DNA from: Neisseriaceae bacterium
Lineage (GTDB): Bacteria > Pseudomonadota > Gammaproteobacteria > Burkholderiales > UBA11063
Length of the DNA stretch: 5,391 bases
Assembly (NCBI GenBank): GCA_947499925.1
Contig: CANMQR010000064.1
Location: 1 to 5,391, forward strand
Direction: 5' to 3'
Shown here: positions 1 to 5,391 of the stretch, in pieces
How the letters are laid out: every line of letters starts with the position of its first letter
Position numbering within the stretch: position 1 is the first letter of the stretch
Program-made: the position numbers and the translations under genes
The notes under the pieces: model-generated
The model's input: the letters and a program-made list of their open reading frames with translations, nothing else
Database searches by the model: none
What the model was told of the DNA's origin: nothing

Positions 1-147
1 TCCACCAATTAATGCAAACAAAGTAAAGAATGTATTTAAATGTTTTTTGTTGTCACCCACAAAAGCATCTAACAAAAGTATTGCTACTATCATAGCAGCC
101 ATAAATATTTCTGGAATTGCTGCAAATAAGCTTATGTTCATATTCAT
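1..147 (-). CDS. nuoN: NADH-quinone oxidoreductase subunit N (NuoN), N-terminal 49 residues, 3' end outside window
   Basis: Partial gene; only the first 49 codons are inside the window and the frame is open to the left edge. The peptide begins MNMNISLFAAIPEIFMAAM and continues with a hydrophobic helix, which fits the first membrane segment of NuoN, an antiporter-like proton-pumping subunit of complex I in the cytoplasmic membrane. It lies 7 bp after nuoM, the usual place for nuoN as the last gene of the nuo operon. The start is ambiguous: the Shine-Dalgarno-like AAAGG (152-156, minus strand) is 4 nt from the ATG at 145-147 and 10 nt from a second in-frame ATG at 139-141. I give the longer version. 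The identity rests mainly on position and the hydrophobic start, because the diagnostic lysines and glutamate lie outside the window. Confidence 0.88.
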   Translation of the reverse strand, partial: MNMNISLFAAIPEIFMAAMIVAILLLDAFVGDNKKHLNTFFTLFALIGG

Positions 148-154
148 TTTACCT

Positions 155-1642
155 TTAAATTTTAGAATTAGCGACTTGTACTACCAAATCATGTACCCCA
201 ACTTGCATTTTCGATACAAATATCTCTGGATATAAACCCATCCATAACACACCAACTGCTAGAAGAGTTAAAACCACAAACTCAAATCCGTTTACGTCTT
301 TCATTTCTTCCACGTGGTGGTTATTAACCTCACCAAACATTACTCTTTTATACATCCATAAAGTAAATGCTGCACCCAAAATAAGTGATATAGCCGCAAT
401 TAATCCATAGATAAAGTTATTTTGAACGGCAGCCATAATAACCATAAACTCGCCAACAAAACCTGATGTACCAGGTAGTCCAGAATTTGCCATCGAGAAC
501 AACATAAAGAATGTTGCAAATATTGGCATTTTAGTGGCTACACCGCCATAATCAGCAATATTTCTTGAATGAACTCTATCATACATTACACCAATACACA
601 TAAACATAGCTGCTGCGATAAAGCCATGTGATATCATCTGTGTTATCGCCCCTTGTAGTCCCCAAACACTTGCAATAGGTCCAACAAATAAGAAAGTCCC
701 AAGAGTCACAAAACCCATATGCGAAATTGATGAATAAGCAACTAGTTTTTTCATATCTTTTTGTACAATTGCAACTAAACCAATATATACAATTGCAATT
801 AATGATAATGTAATCATTAGTGGAGCAAGGAAGCGTGATGCATCAGGTACTATAGGTAGCACAAAACGTAAGAATCCATAACCACCTATCTTAAGAGTAA
901 TTGCGGCTAATACAATTGAGCCTCCTGTTGGCGCTTCAGGATGGGCATCTGGTAACCAAGTATGAACCGGCCACATTGGTACTTTTACTGCAAACGAGAA
1001 AAAGAATGCTACAAATATCAAAATTTGAGCAACCATAGTTAATGGCGTACGATAGTAAGTAAATATATCAAAACTATTGCCACTTACATTATATAGATAA
1101 ATCAATGCAACAAGCATTAATAACGAACCCATTAGAGTATATAAGAAAAATTTAAACGCTGCATACACACGGTTTGAACTACCCCATACCCCGATAATAA
1201 GATACATAGGTATTAGCATTGCTTCAAAGAAAACATAAAACAAAATCGCATCAAGAGCACCAAATACTGCTGACATAAAGCCAGTCATTAGTAAAAACAT
1301 ACTATTATATAAGGCTACTTTATGTTTAATAACTCTCCATCCAGCTAGAATCACTAGTACTGTAATAAAGTTATTAAGTAATAAGAACGGCATTGAAATA
1401 CCATCAACACCAAAGTGATAGTTGATATGAAGTTGTGAAATCCATGGAATATTTTCTTCAAACTGCATCCCTGAAAGGTTGGGATCAAATTTAAAGAAAA
1501 TTATTGCTGAAAAAATAAATCCAATTATGGCACCAAGTAATGCCAAGTAGCGTGCCAAGCACTCATTTTTTCCGAAAAATAAAACTATTATACCGGCAAC
1601 AATAGGTGTCCAAACGGTTAAACTGATTAAATTATGCATCAT
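155..1642 (-). CDS. nuoM: NADH-quinone oxidoreductase subunit M (NuoM)
   Basis: Complete gene of 495 residues, close to the usual length of about 500. NuoM is one of three Mrp-antiporter-like membrane subunits of complex I and forms a proton channel of the membrane arm. The sequence is hydrophobic throughout, consistent with the family's 14 transmembrane helices. Family motifs are present: FFEAMLIPMY with E140 (the key helix-5 glutamate), FAVKVPMWPVHTWLPDAHPE with K220 and H227 (broken helix 7), TLKIGGYG with K251, SHGF with H339, and GEFM with E398, which stands where E. coli has its helix-12 glutamate. All expected proton-path residues are therefore intact. The gene follows nuoL by 12 bp; AAGGG at 1652-1656 overlaps the nuoL stop and sits 9 nt before the ATG. 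Two consecutive ATG codons (1640-1642 and 1637-1639) make the start uncertain by one residue. Translation is probably coupled to nuoL. Confidence 0.97.
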   Translation of the reverse strand: MMHNLISLTVWTPIVAGIIVLFFGKNECLARYLALLGAIIGFIFSAIIFFKFDPNLSGMQFEENIPWISQLHINYHFGVDGISMPFLLLNNFITVLVILAGWRVIKHKVALYNSMFLLMTGFMSAVFGALDAILFYVFFEAMLIPMYLIIGVWGSSNRVYAAFKFFLYTLMGSLLMLVALIYLYNVSGNSFDIFTYYRTPLTMVAQILIFVAFFFSFAVKVPMWPVHTWLPDAHPEAPTGGSIVLAAITLKIGGYGFLRFVLPIVPDASRFLAPLMITLSLIAIVYIGLVAIVQKDMKKLVAYSSISHMGFVTLGTFLFVGPIASVWGLQGAITQMISHGFIAAAMFMCIGVMYDRVHSRNIADYGGVATKMPIFATFFMLFSMANSGLPGTSGFVGEFMVIMAAVQNNFIYGLIAAISLILGAAFTLWMYKRVMFGEVNNHHVEEMKDVNGFEFVVLTLLAVGVLWMGLYPEIFVSKMQVGVHDLVVQVANSKI

Positions 1643-1654
1643 AGCGTCTAGCCC

Positions 1655-3670
1655 TTAACTAAATATCAATTTGGTACAGAAGGTAAGTAATAAAATAACG
1701 CCAAGAACCATAAAGGTAGCGTAACTATTTACATAACCACTTTGTACTTTACGTAAAACACGTGAATACCAACCAACTACTTTAGCTGAACCATTCACAA
1801 TCAAACCATCAATAATAACCATATCACCTATATTCCATAAGAATCTACCGATTCCCCGACCAACTGGTGCAAATAAGTTAATATACAAATCATCCATATA
1901 AAATTTACGTTCTAAAACTATATAAATAGGGTTTATAGCTTTTACAAAACTAGCTGTCTTTTTCGGGTTTTTATGTGCTATAAAAGCAATTACTATACCA
2001 CCAATTGCTAGATATACAGGAAGCTCTGTAAAAGCTTCTAATATCATATGTAGTGGTGTACCAACTTCATTTTGGATATGTTCTACATACCAACTAATAT
2101 TTGTTACTGAGTTTGCAAGTATTGAATCACTTACAAAACCCTTATAACCTAGATAACCAATAATAGCTGATGGAATAGCCATTAGTACTAAAGGGAGTGT
2201 TACTACCCAAGGAGATTCTTTTGGTTCTACAACATGGTGGTGTCCATGCGAATCATGTGAGTGCGCATGTTTGTCATGGCTATGATCATCGTGACTTACA
2301 TAACGAAATCTCTCTTCACCGTGGAAAGTCATGAATATCAAGCGGAAACTATATATTCCTGTTACGATAATTGAAGCATAAACAGTAAATACTGCAAACC
2401 ACCCACCAGGTACGCCATTTTCAAAAGCAACTTTTGCTGACTCTAAAATCATATCTTTAGAGAAGAATCCAGCAAAAGGTGGAATACCAGCCAGAGCAAG
2501 GCTTCCTATTACCATAGTTATATAAGTTATTGGCATATATTTAGCTAGTCCACCCATTTTACGCATATCTTGCTCATGGTGCATAGCCATGATTACCGAA
2601 CCAGCTGCTAAAAATAGTAGACCTTTAAAGAATGCATGAGTCATTAGATGGAAAATCGCAACTGAATAAGCACCACATCCTAGTGCTACGGCCATATATC
2701 CTAGCTGAGATAATGTCGAATACGCAACAACCCTCTTAATATCGTTTTGAATAATACCTAACACACCTAAGAATAAACAGTTTATACCACCAGCAACAAT
2801 AATCACCCCAAGAGCAGTTGGTGATAAATTATACATAGGAGACAATCTGGCAACCATAAAGATACCCGCTGTTACCATAGTTGCCGCATGAATCAAAGCA
2901 GAAATTGGTGTTGGGCCTTCCATAGAGTCAGGTAACCATACATGTAGTGGAAATTGCGCTGATTTACCCATAGCTCCAATAAAGAGTAAAATACAAGTAA
3001 CAGTCATTACATTCCAATCAGTTCCAGGTAGTGTTGAATTAAGCAAAACCGGTAACTGAGTAAATACTTCGCTATAATTAAGTGTGCCAGTATAGGCTAA
3101 TACCATAGCAATACCTAGTAAGAAACCTAAATCTCCAATACGGTTTACCAAAAATGCTTTTAAATTGGCAAATATAGCTGTTTCTCTTTTGATATAAAAA
3201 CCGATAAGTAGATAAGATACTAATCCAACACCTTCCCAACCGAAAAATAGTTGTACAAAGTTATTAGATAATACTAGCATAAACATCATAAAAGTAAATA
3301 ACGAGATATAGCTAAAAAATCTTTGGTAGCCTTCTTCATGAGCCATATAGCCGATAGTATAGATATGTACCATCAACGATACACTTGATACTACAACCAG
3401 CATAATTGAAGTTAAACTATCAACTAATAGCCCAACTGAGAATGTTTGCCCACCAACTTGTAGCCACGTATATAAAGGGCCATTATAGGATAGATCTAGT
3501 ACTTGTACTTTATATAATACTATATAAGAACATACTGTAGAAATAAACACTCCCAGTATGGCAAGGCTATGACTCGCACGCTTACCTATCGCAAAGCCAA
3601 ACAACCCAACAATAATCGATGAGATTAGTGGGGCTAGTATTATAGTTAAATATAAAGAATTTCCAACCAT
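1655..3670 (-). CDS. nuoL: NADH-quinone oxidoreductase subunit L (NuoL)
   Basis: Complete gene of 671 residues, the largest membrane subunit of complex I, at the distal end of the proton-pumping arm. The antiporter-like core contains GWEGVGL with E146, GAMGKSAQFPLHVWLPD with K236 and H243, LIHAATM with H261, QNDIKRVVAYSTLSQ with K312, THAFFKG with H345 and K349, and FFSKD with K405, matching the lysine/glutamate proton path known in E. coli NuoL. The C-terminal region (about 540-671) should hold the long lateral helix that runs along the membrane arm and its final anchoring helix; KFYMDDLY near its start is typical of the family. It is longer than E. coli NuoL (613 aa), partly through a polar loop at residues 452-487 that contains a histidine-rich stretch. 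The ATG at 3668-3670 is supported by AGGA 8 nt upstream. It is separated from nuoK by an unusual 356-bp interval but has no frameshift or truncation. Confidence 0.98.
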   Translation of the reverse strand: MVGNSLYLTIILAPLISSIIVGLFGFAIGKRASHSLAILGVFISTVCSYIVLYKVQVLDLSYNGPLYTWLQVGGQTFSVGLLVDSLTSIMLVVVSSVSLMVHIYTIGYMAHEEGYQRFFSYISLFTFMMFMLVLSNNFVQLFFGWEGVGLVSYLLIGFYIKRETAIFANLKAFLVNRIGDLGFLLGIAMVLAYTGTLNYSEVFTQLPVLLNSTLPGTDWNVMTVTCILLFIGAMGKSAQFPLHVWLPDSMEGPTPISALIHAATMVTAGIFMVARLSPMYNLSPTALGVIIVAGGINCLFLGVLGIIQNDIKRVVAYSTLSQLGYMAVALGCGAYSVAIFHLMTHAFFKGLLFLAAGSVIMAMHHEQDMRKMGGLAKYMPITYITMVIGSLALAGIPPFAGFFSKDMILESAKVAFENGVPGGWFAVFTVYASIIVTGIYSFRLIFMTFHGEERFRYVSHDDHSHDKHAHSHDSHGHHHVVEPKESPWVVTLPLVLMAIPSAIIGYLGYKGFVSDSILANSVTNISWYVEHIQNEVGTPLHMILEAFTELPVYLAIGGIVIAFIAHKNPKKTASFVKAINPIYIVLERKFYMDDLYINLFAPVGRGIGRFLWNIGDMVIIDGLIVNGSAKVVGWYSRVLRKVQSGYVNSYATFMVLGVILLLTFCTKLIFS

Positions 3671-3678
3671 TTTTTAAT

Positions 3679-3682
3679 TCCT
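3679..3682 (-). promoter_or_regulatory. Ribosome binding site of nuoL
   Basis: AGGA on the minus strand, 8 nt before the nuoL ATG. It matters because the upstream gene nuoK ends 356 bp away, so nuoL cannot rely on direct stop-start coupling and must be initiated independently. The AT-rich bases around it resemble ordinary operon sequence, unlike the repeats further upstream, so this site was probably present before the insertion. Confidence 0.7.
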
Positions 3683-3755
3683 AAAATAAGTGCATAACTC
3701 AAAAAAACCTGTTCCATCGCTCTATACATCAATATGATGCTGCCTCGTACTCTGC

Positions 3756-3865
3756 CCGTCATCCCAAACATGAACTTGATGCTTTTCGCATAGAGTTTGG
3801 GATCCATGCTCTAATTGCACTAATAGGGCAAGTGCATGGATCCCAGCCTCCTGCTTCGATGACGG
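3756..3865. repeat. MITE-like palindromic element A, about 110 bp
   Basis: The ends are perfect 8-bp inverted repeats, CCGTCATC (3756-3763) and GATGACGG (3858-3865). Inside are a 12-bp perfect inverted repeat, TGGGATCCATGC (3798-3809) and GCATGGATCCCA (3834-3845), with TTGC/GCAA (3815-3818 and 3828-3831) in its loop, and a second 9-bp perfect inverted repeat, ATCCCAAAC (3761-3769) and GTTTGGGAT (3795-3803), enclosing ATGC/GCAT (3779-3782 and 3788-3791). It has no coding capacity. This layout fits a non-autonomous miniature inverted-repeat element or a dispersed intergenic palindromic repeat; GTCATCC-ended repeats of this kind occur in several gammaproteobacterial and intracellular bacterial genomes. 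Copy number elsewhere cannot be judged from this window, and no clear target-site duplication flanks it. Confidence 0.7.
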
Positions 3866-3884
3866 ATTAGCTGCTTCGATGACG
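3851..3884. repeat. Two copies of a 14-bp direct repeat, 20-bp period
   Basis: CTGCTTCGATGACG occurs at 3851-3864 and again, identically, at 3871-3884, separated by GATTAG. The first copy includes the right terminus of element A. The second lies just outside it, on the side of the large palindrome. It could be a duplicated element end, the remnant of a second element inserted at the terminus of the first, or slippage. Confidence 0.8.
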
Positions 3885-3900
3885 ATTAATCATAACCCCA

Positions 3901-4026
3901 AACTGCCAGCATACGCGATGATAACGAGGAATAGTTACAACAAAGCAACCGGAATGTACATTAAGTACACGAGGATTGCGACTTGTAACGTATGACAAAG
4001 TTAGCATCGATGTAGGCCAGGTAGTT
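3901..4026. repeat. Large imperfect palindrome (element B), about 126 bp
   Basis: Paired blocks lie nearly symmetrically about position 3962: AACTGCC (3901-3907) with GGTAGTT (4020-4026), 6 of 7; CGATGATAAC (3916-3925) with GTTAGCATCG (4000-4009), 9 of 10; GTTACAA (3934-3940) with TTGTAAC (3983-3989), perfect; GCAACC (3945-3950) with GGATTGC (3973-3979), perfect apart from a bulged A; TGTAC (3955-3959) with GTACA (3965-3969), perfect around a 5-base loop. As RNA it would form one long interrupted hairpin. The right arm ends beside the nuoK stop codon. It encodes no recognisable protein. A non-autonomous mobile or palindromic intergenic repeat is the likeliest explanation; a structured RNA element in the nuo transcript is an alternative that the sequence alone cannot decide. 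Confidence 0.72.
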
Positions 4027-4332
4027 TTAGCCTTTAAGGCTATCCATATCCTGCACATTAATCGAGCGTAAATTTCTAAACAACACAATCAAAATCGCCA
4101 AACCAATCGCGGCTTCCGCAGCAGCAACTGTCAAAGTAAAGAACACAAAAATTTGTCCTGCCAAGTTATGTAAAAAACTTGAGAAAGTAATAAAATTAAA
4201 ATTAACCGCTAGAAGCATTAATTCAATAGACATTAATACAACAATAATATTTTTACGATTTAGAAATATTCCCATAACCGAAATAGCAAATAATATTGCA
4301 GACAATATTAAATAATGGTTTATACCTATCAT
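4027..4332 (-). CDS. nuoK: NADH-quinone oxidoreductase subunit K (NuoK)
   Basis: Complete gene of 101 residues, the normal NuoK length (E. coli 100). NuoK is a small membrane subunit, related to MrpC, that helps connect the quinone-binding region to the antiporter-like subunits. Three transmembrane helices are visible, at about residues 5-23, 28-48 and 60-84. The two membrane glutamates needed for proton transfer are present: E37 in MSIELML and E73 in [12 protein letters not shown], corresponding to E36 and E72 of E. coli. The start is well supported by AAGGAG (4340-4345, minus strand) 7 nt before the ATG, and that ATG overlaps the nuoJ stop by 4 bp as ATGA, which predicts translational coupling. 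The C-terminus ends normally (MDSLKG), so the palindrome next to the stop has not truncated it. The stop lies within the short palindrome AGCCTT-T-AAGGCT (4029-4041) and its edge. Confidence 0.97.
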   Translation of the reverse strand: MIGINHYLILSAILFAISVMGIFLNRKNIIVVLMSIELMLLAVNFNFITFSSFLHNLAGQIFVFFTLTVAAAEAAIGLAILIVLFRNLRSINVQDMDSLKG

Positions 4333-4958
4333 TTGCTATCTCCTTCTTCTACAGCAATACTCTTAGCAATTACTGGTTTCATTTTTACCATTTTTACACG
4401 ATCTTTTGATTCTGTATTTACTTGCTTAGAAATATTTTGATATTTACCATTTTTGTTTGTTTTACGAAGTGTTAGCGCTACTGCAACAACTAGACCAAGC
4501 AATAAAACCATTGAGGCTAATTCTACAGGATATGAGTATTGTGTGTACATTAACCAACCTAACTCTACGCCATTACTTACACTTGGGTCAACTGGAGATA
4601 TGCTACCTGTAATAACTATTGGTTTCGTAACCAATACTATTACCATTTCAGTTAGAATAACTAAACCCAATAATAAAGCAAGCGGAAAATTTTTCCAAAA
4701 TCCACTTCTAATAGTCTCTGTATCAATATCAAGCATCATTACTACAAATAAGAATAATACCATTACTGCACCAACATATACTAAAATCAATGATAATGCT
4801 AAGAATTCTACATTCAACATTAACCATAAGCAACTACTAGTTACAAAAGTCAATACCAAAAACAATACCGCATGTACTGGGTTTTTTGCTGTAATCACTC
4901 GTAATGCTGACAATATTAAAATTGTCGCAAATAAATAAAAAAATACACTAGTTACCAT
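4329..4958 (-). CDS. nuoJ: NADH-quinone oxidoreductase subunit J (NuoJ)
   Basis: Complete gene of 209 residues. NuoJ is a five-helix membrane subunit of complex I near the junction of the peripheral and membrane arms. Hydrophobic segments lie at about residues 3-20, 28-48, 52-76, 92-112 and 144-164. The conserved third helix reads [19 protein letters not shown]; its Y61-x-G63 corresponds to the region that forms the movable pi-bulge in characterised complex I structures. [11 protein letters not shown] (residues 26-36) is also typical. After the last helix comes a polar, lysine-rich tail (about 165-209), making the protein longer than E. coli NuoJ (184 aa). The gene follows nuoI by 14 bp and overlaps nuoK by 4 bp. 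Its ribosome binding site is a G5 run (4963-4967, minus strand) only 4 nt from the ATG, which is somewhat short; no better start is apparent. Confidence 0.96.
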   Translation of the reverse strand: MVTSVFFYLFATILILSALRVITAKNPVHAVLFLVLTFVTSSCLWLMLNVEFLALSLILVYVGAVMVLFLFVVMMLDIDTETIRSGFWKNFPLALLLGLVILTEMVIVLVTKPIVITGSISPVDPSVSNGVELGWLMYTQYSYPVELASMVLLLGLVVAVALTLRKTNKNGKYQNISKQVNTESKDRVKMVKMKPVIAKSIAVEEGDSK

Positions 4959-4972
4959 TATACCCCCACATA

Positions 4973-5391
4973 TTACCGATATTTACGATCAAGTTCTCTG
5001 TTTTTAGCTATTATTGGCTCATATTTATCCCCAATTGCTAATAGCATTTCTTTAGTATAGAATAAATCACCTTTTGTCTCGCCATGATATTCATGAAGTG
5101 ATGTCTCAACAATAGCATCAACAGGACAAGCTTCTTCACAAAACCCACAAAAAATACATTTGGTCAAATCAATGTCATAACGCGTTGTACGACGAGTTTT
5201 GTCCTCACGTTCTTGTACATCAATTGTAATCGCAAGAGCTGGACAAACCGCCTCACAAAGTTTACAACCTATACAACGTTCCTCACCATTAGGGTAACGA
5301 CGTAATGCATGAAGAGCTCTAAATCTTGGAGATAATGGTGTCTTCTCTTCTGGATAACGTAGAGTTACTTTCGGAGTAAACAATACCTTAA
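4973..5391 (-). CDS. nuoI: NADH-quinone oxidoreductase subunit I (NuoI), 5' end outside window
   Basis: Partial gene; the reading frame remains open to the right edge, with AAG and GTA codons before the TTG at 5381-5383. That TTG is an internal leucine rather than the start, since NuoI proteins are about 160 residues and have an N-terminal amphipathic segment missing here. Numbering from that TTG, there are two ferredoxin-type motifs: C37-x2-C40-x2-C43-x3-C47-P and C76-x2-C79-x2-C82-x3-C86-P. These eight cysteines bind two [4Fe-4S] clusters, N6a and N6b in the known enzymes, which pass electrons toward cluster N2 and quinone in the peripheral arm. Further family signatures are RYPEE (9-13), [19 protein letters not shown] (19-37) and GDKYE (118-122). 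It precedes nuoJ by 14 bp. This is the only iron-sulfur subunit in the window. Confidence 0.97.
   Translation of the reverse strand, partial: KVLFTPKVTLRYPEEKTPLSPRFRALHALRRYPNGEERCIGCKLCEAVCPALAITIDVQEREDKTRRTTRYDIDLTKCIFCGFCEEACPVDAIVETSLHEYHGETKGDLFYTKEMLLAIGDKYEPIIAKNRELDRKYR

Larger units (their letters stand above)
3671..4026. other. Atypical 356-bp interval between nuoK and nuoL, filled by repeat-like DNA
   Basis: This is the only gap over 14 bp among these genes. Bases 3671-3690 are AT-rich and carry the nuoL ribosome binding site. Bases 3691-3755 contain a 7-base A run (3701-3707, a T run in the transcript) and a small perfect inverted repeat CATCA/TGATG (3727-3739), but nothing I recognise. 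Bases 3756-3865 form a MITE-like element. Bases 3866-3900 hold the second copy of a 14-bp direct repeat. Bases 3901-4026 form a long imperfect palindrome. G+C over 3721-4020 is about 45% (135 of 300 by hand count), above most of the flanking coding sequence. The only open frame through it (minus strand, 3867-4088) begins inside nuoK and is not credible. I see no convincing promoter, terminator or RNA gene here. Confidence 0.85.

Noticed and set aside
47..235. 62-codon open frame on the plus strand across the nuoM-nuoN junction
   Set aside because: It is antisense to two well-supported nuo genes, with no independent evidence of expression or of a protein family.
3701..3739. Rho-independent terminator before nuoL (CATCA/TGATG stem and T7 run on the minus strand)
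   Set aside because: The 5-bp, AT-rich stem lies about 19 nt from the T run, too far and too weak for a canonical terminator, and termination here would cut off nuoLMN.
3690..3760. Promoter for nuoL, with TATAGA (3721-3726, minus strand) as a -10 candidate
   Set aside because: No acceptable -35 sequence lies about 17 bp upstream. In AT-rich DNA a single -10-like hexamer is not enough evidence.
3867..4088. 73-codon open frame on the minus strand running from inside nuoK through the palindrome
   Set aside because: It starts out of frame within nuoK and is then just the chance translation of a palindromic repeat. There is no suitable ribosome binding site, and the peptide has no recognisable domain.
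4453..4938. 161-codon open frame on the plus strand
   Set aside because: It is antisense to nuoJ, which is clearly the real gene by family motifs and operon position. The composition is that of a mirror of hydrophobic codons.
4957..4962. TATAAT on the minus strand at the nuoJ start, as a -10 box
   Set aside because: It overlaps the ATG of nuoJ inside a compact operon, with no -35 element at the right distance. It is a chance match in AT-rich DNA.
5381..5383. TTG as the start codon of nuoI
   Set aside because: The frame continues upstream to the window edge, and the usual N-terminal segment of NuoI would be missing. It is an internal Leu codon.
1..5391. A new biological system built from the protein-coding genes
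   Set aside because: All six genes are standard complex I subunits in the canonical order, with catalytic and cofactor residues intact where visible. No accessory, defence or biosynthetic genes are present.

Overview
This window is the 3' part of a bacterial respiratory complex I (NADH:quinone oxidoreductase) operon. All genes are on the minus strand, so transcription runs from high to low coordinates in the order nuoI (5' end cut off), nuoJ, nuoK, nuoL, nuoM, nuoN (3' end cut off). The genes are AT-rich, and the protein sequences, especially the NuoI ferredoxin region and NuoK, look like Francisella or a close relative in Francisellaceae (Gammaproteobacteria). That assignment rests on recognition of the sequences, not on a database search.

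Layout by coordinate: nuoN start (1-147), nuoM (155-1642), nuoL (1655-3670), a gene-free interval (3671-4026), nuoK (4027-4332), nuoJ (4329-4958), nuoI (4973 to the right edge). Spacing is tight everywhere except one place: 14 bp nuoI-nuoJ, a 4-bp ATGA overlap nuoJ-nuoK, 12 bp nuoL-nuoM and 7 bp nuoM-nuoN. Between nuoK and nuoL there are 356 bp, about 45% G+C over 3721-4020 by hand count, with no credible gene.

That interval is the only non-routine part of the window. It holds two adjacent repeat-like structures: a roughly 110-bp element with 8-bp perfect terminal inverted repeats and nested internal inverted repeats (3756-3865), and a roughly 126-bp imperfect palindrome whose right arm ends on the base next to the nuoK stop codon (3901-4026). 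A 14-bp direct repeat links them. The best reading is one or more MITE-like or palindromic intergenic repeats inserted into a housekeeping operon without breaking any reading frame. nuoL keeps its own ribosome binding site just after the insert.

Functionally, NuoI carries two [4Fe-4S] clusters (N6a/N6b) that pass electrons toward the quinone site. NuoJ and NuoK are small membrane subunits linking the quinone site to the antiporter-like subunits NuoN, NuoM and NuoL, which pump protons. The charged residues expected for proton transfer are present in NuoK, NuoL and NuoM, so the complex looks functional. I see no sign of a new enzymatic or defence system; the novelty, if any, is the repeat pair and its effect on the operon mRNA.
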